From Paenibacillus sp. 37 (GTDB lineage Bacteria; Bacillota; Bacilli; Paenibacillales; Paenibacillaceae), in contig NZ_CP043761.1 in assembly GCF_008386395.1 (NCBI RefSeq), forward strand, positions 3,534,001 to 3,598,000: DNA of 64,000 nt. The letters run 5' to 3'. Every line of letters starts with the position of its first letter. The first letter of the stretch is position 1. The position numbers and the translations under genes were made by a program. Below are positions 46,479 through 54,960 of this stretch, piece by piece. The notes beneath the pieces are model-generated. The model was given only the letters and a program-made list of their open reading frames with translations, was not told where the DNA came from and ran no database searches.

Positions 46479-47603
46479 TTGCTGGTAGAGATAACAAAAG
46501 ATTCTCTTATGAATGCCATACAATATGTGATAAAGGCAGTAGCAGCAAATAGTTCGATACCAATTCTTCAAGGAATACATATTCAAGCAGGTGCAGATGG
46601 CGTTACTTTTACGGCAAGTAATACAAGTTTGACGATACAGTCTATGATTGCTCATGATGATGTTTCTCTGACTGTAAAAAGAGCAGGGGCTATCGTTATA
46701 CCATCGCGTTATTTTCACGATATTATTCGTAAATTTAATGATGACCAAATTATACTTGAAATTAAAGAGCCAATGATTCTTTCGATTGTATCCGGTCATT
46801 CTCAATTACGTTTATGCGGCATGGACCCTACAGAATTCCCTTCCATTGATGATGGAGAGGCGTTCCCTTCTACTAAACTACGCATTAATACTTCCTTACT
46901 TCGTTCGACTATTAAACAGCTAGCGATCGTAGCTTCAACGTCCGATACCAGCCCCATACTAACAGGAGTTTCGTTGGAATTCCGTAATGATTGTCTAAAC
47001 GTAATTGCTACAGACGGAGTGCGGCTTGCATACCGAACCTTAAATTTAGAAAATGCTGCCAACAACAGTGTGAACGTTATTATTCCAGCGAAAAATCTCT
47101 ATGAATTGTCGAAAATGTTAAACAAAACAGATGAAACGACTGAAATTGAAGTGATTAACCATCGAGTTAATTTCACGACAAATGGACTGAAAGTGGAGTC
47201 GGCTCTTATTGAAGGAACATTCCCATCCATGATGAATGTAATTCCTCAATCGTATGTGTGTGAAATCTCAGTTGATAAAGCATGTTTGTTGAAAGCGGTT
47301 GAATGTGTAACTGTAATGGCTAGTGCACATGTGATCAAACTAGTAGCTAATGCAGACACATTAAAACTATTGTCCAAAACAGCCGATGTTGGAGATATTC
47401 AGAATGAAATTCCAATATTAGAGATGCGTGGGGAAGAATTTATGATATCACTTAATGGGAAGTTCTTTTTCGATATACTTCGAAACATGGATTGCGCGAG
47501 TGTACGAATAAGATTCGCAGGGAAAACTAGTCCTATCGTTGTACTTCCAGATAATACGCTTATGTCTAGTTTGTTCTTGATCACTCCAGTGATGAGCCGG
47601 TGA
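46479..47603 (+). CDS. dnaN: DNA polymerase III beta subunit (sliding clamp), probable paralogue
   Basis: This 374-residue protein has the three-domain clamp layout: VEITKDSLMNAIQYVIKAVA and SSIPILQGIHIQ in domain 1, SDTSPILTGVSLEFRNDCLN and ATDGVRLAYR in domain 2, and a C-terminal LPDNTLMSSLFLITPVMSR that stands in for the usual LP(V/M)R ending. It clamps DNA polymerase to DNA. The gene is not next to dnaA or recF, which accompany the housekeeping dnaN, and the sequence is divergent, so it is likely a second clamp like dnaN2 of the B. cereus group. It starts at TTG 46479 with GAGGTAGG eight bases upstream. Confidence 0.85.
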   Translation: MLVEITKDSLMNAIQYVIKAVAANSSIPILQGIHIQAGADGVTFTASNTSLTIQSMIAHDDVSLTVKRAGAIVIPSRYFHDIIRKFNDDQIILEIKEPMILSIVSGHSQLRLCGMDPTEFPSIDDGEAFPSTKLRINTSLLRSTIKQLAIVASTSDTSPILTGVSLEFRNDCLNVIATDGVRLAYRTLNLENAANNSVNVIIPAKNLYELSKMLNKTDETTEIEVINHRVNFTTNGLKVESALIEGTFPSMMNVIPQSYVCEISVDKACLLKAVECVTVMASAHVIKLVANADTLKLLSKTADVGDIQNEIPILEMRGEEFMISLNGKFFFDILRNMDCASVRIRFAGKTSPIVVLPDNTLMSSLFLITPVMSR

Positions 47604-47709
47604 ACCGTATCATATATAAGAGCAAGCTTTCACCTGACTTTTTCGTGCAGAAATTGCAAGGTATTCATTAATTATTTCCCATAAAATCACCTTGAAGGGA
47701 GGGAGTACG

Positions 47710-48564
47710 ATGGATTGGTTGGATAGGATGAATGGCGCCATGGAATATATCGAAACAAATCTAGCGGACACTATTTCATTTGATGAGATAGCACAGCGAG
47801 CCTTTTGCTCTACCTATCATTTTCAAAGAATGTTTCCATTTATTACTGGCGTATCGTTATCGGAGTACATTCGACGTCGACGGTTGACATTGGCGGCATT
47901 TGAATTGCAGACAACAAGCACAAAGGTTATTGATGTAGCTATGAAATATGGATATGAATCGCCAGAGGCGTTTGCACGGGCCTTTAAGAATCTTCATGGT
48001 ATTATGCCTACATCTGCTCGCGATACAGGCGTTTCGCTAAAAGCCTATCCTCGAATGTCCTTTCATATTTCAATAAAAGGGGATGTCGAAATGAATTACC
48101 GTATTGAGCAAAGAGATTCTTTTGAGATGTTTGGGGTATATGGAATTATAAATGCAGACCAGAAAACAGCGTTCGCTGAAGTACCTCAATTCCGTATAAA
48201 ATGTGATGAGGATGGCAGCGTTGATCATATGAATGACTTACTGGGACGTTTTGGTGATACCATGCTACATGCCGCCCTTTATGATCACACGAAAGAATCT
48301 TTCAAATACATGATCTGTTATCATGTACCTAAGGGGCTTGAAATTCCGGAGAGATTCACAAAACTTGCTGTCCCACCATTAACGTGGGCGGTTTTCCCAG
48401 AGCCGCAGTGTGATATGCAAAAATTATGGCAACGAATCTATTCTGAGTGGTTTCCTACATCTGAATACGAACAGGTTGAGGGCCCTACTTTCGAAATGTA
48501 TTATGGAATGGCACGACATGGGAATGTTTCAGGTGAGATCTGGATACCCGTGAAGAAAAAATAA
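47710..48564 (+). CDS. AraC regulator with GyrI-like effector domain
   Basis: This 284-residue protein has an N-terminal AraC DNA-binding domain (ISFDEIAQRAFCSTYHFQRM; KVIDVAMKYGYESPEAFARA) and a C-terminal GyrI-like/BTAD-type small-molecule-binding domain (about residues 125-284; YKFDE-like KYMICYHVPKG, LTWAVFPEP, FEMYYGMARHG). Rob/SoxS-like and multidrug-sensing regulators share this fusion. GAAGGGAGGGAG precedes the ATG. No obvious target adjoins it. Confidence 0.87.
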   Translation: MDWLDRMNGAMEYIETNLADTISFDEIAQRAFCSTYHFQRMFPFITGVSLSEYIRRRRLTLAAFELQTTSTKVIDVAMKYGYESPEAFARAFKNLHGIMPTSARDTGVSLKAYPRMSFHISIKGDVEMNYRIEQRDSFEMFGVYGIINADQKTAFAEVPQFRIKCDEDGSVDHMNDLLGRFGDTMLHAALYDHTKESFKYMICYHVPKGLEIPERFTKLAVPPLTWAVFPEPQCDMQKLWQRIYSEWFPTSEYEQVEGPTFEMYYGMARHGNVSGEIWIPVKKK

Positions 48565-48746
48565 CGTTTTTATATGAGCGAAATGCAGGCGTTAACGAAG
48601 AAGACAACTGAAAAATTAAGATTATAATATAGGTCATCCCCACAAAGGATGGCCTTATAACTTGCCGTTACAGACCGCGACTAGAACCTTATCACCAATA
48701 GTTATAGGGGAGATTGTCCGATTAATTTATCTTGAGGGGGTTTAGC

Positions 48747-49193
48747 ATGAATATTAAAATACGAGAAATTATATCCGATGATTATGCTGAAGTTGTTTTT
48801 TTATGGAATGATGTACTTGAAATTCGTAATGTTAATGATGCAAACTTCCGAGTGACTATGGAAGAGATGAATAAGGCCGGGAATTACAAAACATTTGTCG
48901 CACTAATAGATAATGAAGTCGTCGGTTTTGTAACAATTGTACAGTCATTATCTGTAGGCGTTCCAATGGGGTATCTACATATTCAAGCTCTTGCTGTTAA
49001 AAGGGAGCTGCAAAACAGAGGAATAGGTACAAAACTACTAAGACAGACTGAAAATTATGCTAAAGAACGGGGAATATCAAGTATTATTTTATGTAGTGGA
49101 ATGAAACGAACCAACGCCCATGCTTTTTATGAACATAACGGCTATGACAGAGATTCATATTGCTTTGATAAGGTGATCGACTTAACCCATTAA
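48747..49193 (+). CDS. GNAT family N-acetyltransferase
   Basis: This 148-residue acetyltransferase has the acetyl-CoA-binding motif RELQNRGIGTKLLRQTE near residue 92, preceded by the strand YLHIQALAVK and followed by NAHAFYEHNGYDRD. The substrate is unknown. GAGGGGGTTT precedes the ATG at 48747. It is monocistronic, with a terminator at 49201. Confidence 0.87.
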   Translation: MNIKIREIISDDYAEVVFLWNDVLEIRNVNDANFRVTMEEMNKAGNYKTFVALIDNEVVGFVTIVQSLSVGVPMGYLHIQALAVKRELQNRGIGTKLLRQTENYAKERGISSIILCSGMKRTNAHAFYEHNGYDRDSYCFDKVIDLTH

Positions 49194-49200
49194 TTGCTCT

Positions 49201-49251
49201 AAAAAGACCAACACACTCTGTGAACTTAAGAGTGGAAGTTGGTTTTTTTCA
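49201..49251 (+). terminator. Terminator of the GNAT gene
   Basis: ACCAAC-a-CACTCT / AGAGTG-gaa-GTTGGT hairpin flanked by A-run and T-run. Confidence 0.85.
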
Positions 49252-49330
49252 TTGCCATATATAATTGTATTAAACGGGTGTACCGCCAAAATAATTAAAG
49301 AGCTTAATCGTAAGTTATATAGGATCATTC

Positions 49331-49361
49331 AAAGTCGCTAATCTAAAATAGCGGCTTTTTT
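49331..49361 (+). terminator. Terminator, AAGTCGCTA family, copy 5
   Basis: AAAGTCGCTA-atctaaaa-TAGCGGCTTTTTTG; second hairpin between the GNAT gene and the ger operon. A CCTCCT/AGGAGG hairpin follows at 49391-49409. Confidence 0.75.
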
Positions 49362-49436
49362 GCTTTTCTGTTTTGAGTGGGGGGGCTGGACCTCCTGTTC
49401 GTAAGGAGGATGGGACGGAGTACTCATACAACTCAT

Positions 49437-49466
49437 TGATTATATTTCGTATTAGTACCAATACTA
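49437..49466 (+). promoter_or_regulatory. Candidate sigma-G promoter of the ger operon
   Basis: TGATTA at 49437-49442 and AATACTA at 49460-49466 are 17 bases apart and match the forespore sigma-G consensus (TGAATA, CATACTA) with one mismatch in each element. The start codon lies 23 bases downstream. Confidence 0.5.
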
Positions 49467-49489
49467 CATAATCAAGGGGGATTGTGAAA

Positions 49490-50935
49490 ATGAAGTTGCA
49501 ACCCAAATTTTCCAAACAAATCGTTCGCAATATTGATCTAATTTGTGACTTCATGGGAAACAGTTCTGATTTTGTGGTTCGTGAGATCACAATTGGAAGG
49601 AATCACGCCGCTCTGTTTTATTTGGACGGCATGGTTGATATGCAGAAGGTACAAGACAATGTGATTCGTCCATTGCATGAATTCGCCTTTTCAGATAGGG
49701 ATGAGATGTCTTTACCATTTTTAAAAAATAGCATTCTGGATGTCGGCGAAGCAAGTTTGGTTCAGAGCTTTGAAGATGCGTTGGATCAAATCCTTTCAGG
49801 CGGAGCTCTACTGTTACTGGACGGTATGGATGAAGGATTAGTTATTTCCTTGCCAGGATGGGAAGAACGCAGCATTACCGAATCGAAGGTGCAGCCTGTT
49901 ATCAGAGGTCCGCAAGAATCGTTTACGGAAACGTTACGCACAAATACAACAATGGTTCGCCGCAGGGTCAAAGATACAAGAGTGCGACTAACAAACGTCA
50001 AAGTTGGTGAAAAAACCAAGACGGACATATCGGTCATGTATATGGATGGGATCGCTGATCAGGACATGGTTCTGAACTTGATATCCAGATTAAAAAGCAT
50101 GAGCGTAGATCGTGTGCTTGAAGGCGAATATCTCGAAGAATCCCTCACAGAGAAGAAACAGTTTACTATTTTTCCGATTTTCTATAATTCGGATCGTCCA
50201 GATTCTATTGCAGCAGGAGTCATGGAGGGCAAAATTGCAATATTCGTAGATGGAACCCCCTTCGTTATTCTTGCCCCTGCGGTGTTTGTTGATTTCATTC
50301 AATCTGCCGAGGATTATTATCAATCTTATATTTACAGCAGTATTATTCGAATATTAAGATACATCTCCCTGGCAATATGTATGTTGGCTCCAGCCATATA
50401 TGTTGCGTTAACAACGTTCCATCAGGATATGATTCCCACGGTACTGTTATTAAGTTTATCCGCGCAGCGTGAAGGAGTACCTTTTCCGGCATTTGTAGAG
50501 GCAATCATCATGGAAGTGATTTTTGAAATTCTGAGAGAGGCAGGCCTTCGAATGCCAAGAACGGTCGGTCAGGCAGTGTCTATTGTCGGTTCCATCGTTA
50601 TTGGCCAAGCTGCCGTAGAAGCAAACATTGTTTCACCTGTTATGGTCATTGTCGTTGCCATTACAGCTATTTCAAGCTTTGTTATACCCTCTTATACCAT
50701 GGCCATTCCAATCCGGATATTGCGATTTGTGTTTATCGGGTTAGCCGCTATCTATGGAGTATATGGTTTGACTGTTGGCATGCTCATACTTTTTGTACAT
50801 CTGAATAGCCTTCATTCATTTGGTGTGCCGTATATGAGTCCTTTTGCGAATTACAATTCGTCAAAGCAAAGTGATGCCGTACTGCGTTTTCCATTCAGGA
50901 ATAAAACAAAGCAGCACACAAAACAAAAGGAGTAG
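49490..50935 (+). CDS. Spore germination protein, GerA-type A subunit
   Basis: This 481-residue protein belongs to the GerAA/GerKA family: an N-terminal soluble domain with two lobes (QIVRNIDLICDFMGNSSDFV; VKDTRVRLTNVKVGEK), the conserved region DSIAAGVMEGKIAIFVDGTP, and four to five C-terminal transmembrane helices (ALTTFHQDMIPTVLLLSLSA, AQREGVPFPAFVEAIIMEV). It forms the A subunit of a nutrient germinant receptor in the spore inner membrane. The ATG at 49490 has AAGGGGG nine bases upstream. The C subunit gene starts five bases after the stop. Confidence 0.93.
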   Translation: MKLQPKFSKQIVRNIDLICDFMGNSSDFVVREITIGRNHAALFYLDGMVDMQKVQDNVIRPLHEFAFSDRDEMSLPFLKNSILDVGEASLVQSFEDALDQILSGGALLLLDGMDEGLVISLPGWEERSITESKVQPVIRGPQESFTETLRTNTTMVRRRVKDTRVRLTNVKVGEKTKTDISVMYMDGIADQDMVLNLISRLKSMSVDRVLEGEYLEESLTEKKQFTIFPIFYNSDRPDSIAAGVMEGKIAIFVDGTPFVILAPAVFVDFIQSAEDYYQSYIYSSIIRILRYISLAICMLAPAIYVALTTFHQDMIPTVLLLSLSAQREGVPFPAFVEAIIMEVIFEILREAGLRMPRTVGQAVSIVGSIVIGQAAVEANIVSPVMVIVVAITAISSFVIPSYTMAIPIRILRFVFIGLAAIYGVYGLTVGMLILFVHLNSLHSFGVPYMSPFANYNSSKQSDAVLRFPFRNKTKQHTKQKE

Positions 50936-50940
50936 GCCCC

Positions 50941-52143
50941 ATGAACTCGTACCGATCCAGAATTTTAAAACCGCTTGTTTACATCTTGCTAATGGTCGTT
51001 GTTACGGGTTGTTGGAACAGTAAGGAGCTGAACGAAATTTCCGTCGTGATAGCTCTGGGTATTGATACAGTGGATGATCAATATGAGATCAGTCTGCAAG
51101 TTGTTGACCCTTCTCAAATGTCTCGTAATCGGGCTATGGAACGGTCGCCAACAATCGTTTTTTCCAGCCGCGCTGATACCCTATTTGAAGCCATTCGCAA
51201 ACTGACAACCGAATCATCTCGGAAAATGTACATGTCACACTTAAAGTTTGTAATCTTTGACGAGAACACGGCAAGAAAAGGCATTAAGAAGCCATTGGAT
51301 TTTCTGTTCCGGGATCATGAAGTTCGGCCTGATTTCCATTTGGCTATTGTCAGGGGAAGTTCGGCGAAGGATGCCGTTTCTTTTGTAGCTCCAACCGAGG
51401 TTTTACCTGCAATGGATATGTATAAAGCTTTGAAAGTATCTGAGAAAACATGGGCACCCACCTCCGCGGTCGATGTCAAAGATCTTCTTCAACGTTTAAC
51501 AAAAGACGGCATCGAGCCTGTTCTTACAGGCATTCGATTGAACAATCTGAATAAAGGTCTTACCATCGATAACGTGAAAAAATCACCTCAACATGTGAAT
51601 TATTTATTTACCGGAATTGGTGTTTTTCAGGGTGACCGTTTGACTGGCTGGATAGAAGAATCCAAGAGCAAGGCATTTACCTACATATCCAACCGCGTTT
51701 CCAGTACAGTTGCTTCCGTTAGCTGTCCGAATTCCGAAGGGAAGTTTGCTTTTGAAGTCATTCATAACAACGTAAAAATCATTCCAAAAATAAAAGACAA
51801 TGAGCCACACATTACTCTTGAAGTGGATACAGAAGCCAACATCGGAGAGGTCACGTGTAATGCTGACCTGAAGGATGAAAAGACGTTTAATGCGTTTCAA
51901 GATGCAGGCAGAGAAGAACAGGAGAAAATTTTGAAAGAAGGCATTCAAAATGCGCAGCAGATCGGTTCCGATATATTCGGGTTCGGAGAGGCTTTTCATC
52001 GAAAGTACCCATATGAGTGGCATAAATGGAAAGCGGACTGGACAAGAAAATTTCAAAATCTCCAGGTAGATATTAATCTCCGTTATCGTTTGAACCGTGT
52101 CGGAAAAATCACCAATTCCGTCGATTCCTATCAGAACAATTAG
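50941..52143 (+). CDS. Spore germination lipoprotein, Ger(x)C family
   Basis: This 400-residue protein has a lipoprotein signal ending in VVVTGCWN (lipid-attached Cys near residue 24) and the family start WNSKELNEISVVIALGID. The region AMDMYKALKVSEKTWAPTSA is typical of GerAC. It is the C subunit that completes the receptor together with A and B. The start is ATG 50941 with AAAGGAGTAGG upstream. It is cotranscribed with the gene before it. Confidence 0.93.
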   Translation: MNSYRSRILKPLVYILLMVVVTGCWNSKELNEISVVIALGIDTVDDQYEISLQVVDPSQMSRNRAMERSPTIVFSSRADTLFEAIRKLTTESSRKMYMSHLKFVIFDENTARKGIKKPLDFLFRDHEVRPDFHLAIVRGSSAKDAVSFVAPTEVLPAMDMYKALKVSEKTWAPTSAVDVKDLLQRLTKDGIEPVLTGIRLNNLNKGLTIDNVKKSPQHVNYLFTGIGVFQGDRLTGWIEESKSKAFTYISNRVSSTVASVSCPNSEGKFAFEVIHNNVKIIPKIKDNEPHITLEVDTEANIGEVTCNADLKDEKTFNAFQDAGREEQEKILKEGIQNAQQIGSDIFGFGEAFHRKYPYEWHKWKADWTRKFQNLQVDINLRYRLNRVGKITNSVDSYQNN

Positions 52144-52155
52144 GAGTGGATGTAT

Positions 52156-52383
52156 ATGTTATATGTAATACTTGTGGGATCATTTGTCGCAATGATTATT
52201 GAATTTCGAGCATTGAAGGAGAAGCACTACATACGTGAAATCGTATGTGGCATGGTATTCTTTGCTGTTGGAGTTACACTTAACGTTCTGAGAATAGCGC
52301 ATATTGAACTGCCGAGTCCACTGGTAGGAATTCGGATTCTATTCCAACCATTAAGCGAGTTCATTGCAACAATATTATCATAG
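52156..52383 (+). CDS. Small two-helix protein, GerD-subunit-like (GerKD/GerUD type)
   Basis: This 75-residue protein has two predicted membrane helices (YVILVGSFVAMIIEFRAL; IVCGMVFFAVGVTLNVLRIA). Small D subunits of about this size with two helices are encoded in or beside many GerA-type operons (GerKD, GerUD, GerVD) and modulate germination rate. Placement between the C and B genes supports this reading. The ATG at 52156 is preferred over the one at 52150 because TAGGAGTGG is nine bases upstream. Confidence 0.7.
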   Translation: MLYVILVGSFVAMIIEFRALKEKHYIREIVCGMVFFAVGVTLNVLRIAHIELPSPLVGIRILFQPLSEFIATILS

Positions 52384-52397
52384 AAGGGGACTTTGGA

Positions 52398-53495
52398 GTG
52401 AATACCAAGCTGACTGTTCGCCAGGCCATTACATGGTTTGCTCTATATCAAATAGGAAGTGCATACTTAGTGCTGCCAGCGGCTATTACCTCTGTTGCTA
52501 AACAGGATGCTTGGCTTTCTATTCCCATTTCTTTGGCCGTTCATCTGATGTTGATACCGTTGTATACCTCTATCGCCAAGCACATGAAAGGGAGAACTTT
52601 TGTGGAGTATCTACGTTGTCTCTTCGGCCCTCTGGGCGGTACGATTGCCACAGTTTTCATTTTTTCCTTTCCCTTTCTTGAGTGTATCATGACACTTCGA
52701 AATCTAGGCGACTTTGTGACGACATCTATAATGCCCGAAACACCTTATGATGCCATATATTTCATTATGCTTATAGCCGTATATCTCGCTGTCCGGTCGG
52801 GTCCAGTCGTTATTGGCCGGTCTGCAGAAGTTTTGTTCTTTTTCTTTTTAGTCCTATATATATTGGTCAGAATCACTCTTCTTCCTGAGGTCGAGATAAA
52901 TAATCTTTTTCCTATTTTGGAAAACGGTTTGAAACCTGTCGTTCTCGCATCGATCAATTTATTCGCTTTTCCTTATGCAGAAGCGATCCTCTATCTTTTT
53001 TTTGCACATCACTTCTCGGATCCGAAACAATGGAGAAAGTCAGTCATTGTGAGTGCTTTAATTAGCGGCACTATGTATTTTTTTATGATGTTGCAGATCA
53101 TCACAGTCATCAGCGCTGGTGTAATAGCGGATTTGACGTTTCCTACATTTTTTATTGACCGAACCATAAATATAGGCGAGTTTCTTCAGCGATTCGAAAT
53201 CATCCTGGCAATCGTCTGGTTCATTACTATTTTTTTCCGCCTTGCACTGCTTCTGTATATTTCCGCACAAGGGCTTGCGGATGCTTTTCGCCTACGTAAT
53301 GCTAACGTTCTGTTGATTCCTCTGATATTGATCATATTAGCCATGGCCAATTTCATATGGCCTAACATGTCATTCATAATCGAGTTAAATCAAGTGTGGC
53401 CTTATTATGCCATGATTTTCGGCATTATGTTTCCTGCTGTGCTTTGGTTGACTAGCAAGATTAGAGGATATTCAGAATCGATTAAGGAGTACTAA
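52398..53495 (+). CDS. Spore germination permease, GerA-type B subunit
   Basis: This 365-residue protein has ten transmembrane helices of the GerAB/GerKB family (VRQAITWFALYQIGSAYLVL at the N terminus; FAFPYAEAILYLFFA-like region near residue 190). The B subunit binds the germinant in the spore inner membrane. It starts at GTG 52398 with AAGGGGA seven bases upstream, 14 bases after the D-like gene. This completes an A-C-D-B operon. Confidence 0.92.
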   Translation: MNTKLTVRQAITWFALYQIGSAYLVLPAAITSVAKQDAWLSIPISLAVHLMLIPLYTSIAKHMKGRTFVEYLRCLFGPLGGTIATVFIFSFPFLECIMTLRNLGDFVTTSIMPETPYDAIYFIMLIAVYLAVRSGPVVIGRSAEVLFFFFLVLYILVRITLLPEVEINNLFPILENGLKPVVLASINLFAFPYAEAILYLFFAHHFSDPKQWRKSVIVSALISGTMYFFMMLQIITVISAGVIADLTFPTFFIDRTINIGEFLQRFEIILAIVWFITIFFRLALLLYISAQGLADAFRLRNANVLLIPLILIILAMANFIWPNMSFIIELNQVWPYYAMIFGIMFPAVLWLTSKIRGYSESIKEY

Positions 53496-53521
53496 TTCTT
53501 GTCCTCTGCTGAAGACAAGAA
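53496..53521 (+). terminator. Hairpin after the ger operon
   Basis: TTCTTGTC / GACAAGAA perfect 8-bp stem directly at the end of the B subunit gene, with a weak T-rich tail (CTTGTTT). Confidence 0.5.
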
Positions 53522-53610
53522 CTTGTTTCGCGCTGGTGGAAGACTACAACTGCTCACAAAGAACATAATAACCGACAGTATAGCTAAATCACATCAGCAT
53601 CTATAGAATT

Positions 53611-54960
53611 TCATTTGTGGATCATATTTCTCCGATACTGATAGGGCGTAACTCCGTATTCCACTTTGAACAACTGGATAAAATATTGATTTTTTCGGTA
53701 ACCAACCATCTGGGCTATATCGGCTACACGGAGTTCCGAATCTTGAAGCAATTGAGAAGCCTTCTCCAACCTCTTCCTGGAAATGTAGTTTGACACATTT
53801 TCTCCTGTCTCTTGTTTAAATAGTTTGGAAAAGTAGACGGGATGGAGGTGTGCAACTTTCCCCAGTTCGTCCAGGCTAAGGCCATGTGACAGATGGTCTT
53901 CGATATACGTTTGTACTTTGTCAACGATGGTTTGAATGGACATCTGTTTGTTGTTTCTGATCCGACTGACTCGACCCATGAGAGTTGAGGATAGTTCATC
54001 AGGATAGCGTAACTGGTTGAATATCCACTCCACGGTTTCAGAGGGATCGCGATCCTTATCCGTCAGATATACATATAGAATGGTCTCCATAAGAAAGATT
54101 ACTTTTTGCTTTTGGAGACGGATTTGATCATATTTTTTAATGATATTTCCCGCTGACTCCCAATCACCGCATGATGGAGAATGGTTGAATATGCCAATGA
54201 AGTCTTCCAGGCATACTTCCTCATTATGGAAGAACCTGTAGAACATCTGTCGGGTCACATTTCGATCAGCCAACAAAAATGGAGAAGACACGACCGATTG
54301 CTCCAGTTTGATAGTCAGTTCCCCAGCAGCTTCTTGCGGAACAAGAGCGAACAGTTGCGTGCCCGCAGTCCAAACGAGACGATCCAGTTTGTCTCCGACT
54401 GTACGTTTTATAACATCCTCATGTTCCTGTGTAAAACCCTCGAGCTTGAAGCAGCACATACGACGACGCCCTAATAATTCAGTATAAGCATCATATTGCT
54501 TCCTTAATGTCTCGTTATGACCAAGAAGCGAAAGCAAATACCCCAATCCATTGAAGTTCTCCCATGCGACAGATTGAGTGGGCCGTATCTTTGCAATATT
54601 ATTGATGGCTTTGGACATGGCTTTCTCCACATCATCTTTGTCGACAGGTTTGAGCAAGTAGTCGAGCGCACCTAAACGGATTCCTTGTTGTGCATATTCG
54701 AACTCGGAGTAGCCGGAAAGGATGATCACTTTGGTTGGCAAGTTATGTTGGTGGATATGTTGAAGCAGATCAATACCAGACACCTCAGGCATTCGGATGT
54801 CAGTGATCAGAATATCGATGTGGTTTTGAGTCAACATGTCTCGGGCTTCAATCGAATTGGTCATCGTCTCGATCTGATCAATGCCAAAGGTGTTCCAATC
54901 GAGCAAGTGCTTCATATACTCCACGACATAATGTCCGTCATCCACAATTAATAATCGCAT
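53611..54960 (-). CDS. Response regulator, YesN/AraC type
   Basis: This 449-residue protein has an N-terminal receiver (MRLLIVDDGHYVVEYMKHLL, phospho-acceptor Asp 54 in LITDIRMPEVSG, Lys in YLLKPVDKDD), a middle linker, and a C-terminal AraC domain (LSLDELGKVAHLHPVYFSKL; LRVADIAQMVGYRKNQYFIQ). Its ATG overlaps the kinase stop (TAATG), with AAAGGAG upstream. It is transcribed away from the permease/GH43 operon, which is the natural target. Confidence 0.9.
   Translation of the reverse strand: MRLLIVDDGHYVVEYMKHLLDWNTFGIDQIETMTNSIEARDMLTQNHIDILITDIRMPEVSGIDLLQHIHQHNLPTKVIILSGYSEFEYAQQGIRLGALDYLLKPVDKDDVEKAMSKAINNIAKIRPTQSVAWENFNGLGYLLSLLGHNETLRKQYDAYTELLGRRRMCCFKLEGFTQEHEDVIKRTVGDKLDRLVWTAGTQLFALVPQEAAGELTIKLEQSVVSSPFLLADRNVTRQMFYRFFHNEEVCLEDFIGIFNHSPSCGDWESAGNIIKKYDQIRLQKQKVIFLMETILYVYLTDKDRDPSETVEWIFNQLRYPDELSSTLMGRVSRIRNNKQMSIQTIVDKVQTYIEDHLSHGLSLDELGKVAHLHPVYFSKLFKQETGENVSNYISRKRLEKASQLLQDSELRVADIAQMVGYRKNQYFIQLFKVEYGVTPYQYRRNMIHK

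Noticed and set aside
48631..48656. AGGTCATCC / GGATGGCCT hairpin as a terminator of the AraC-GyrI gene
   Set aside because: The stem is good but it is followed by TATAAC, not a T-run, so I do not call it a terminator.
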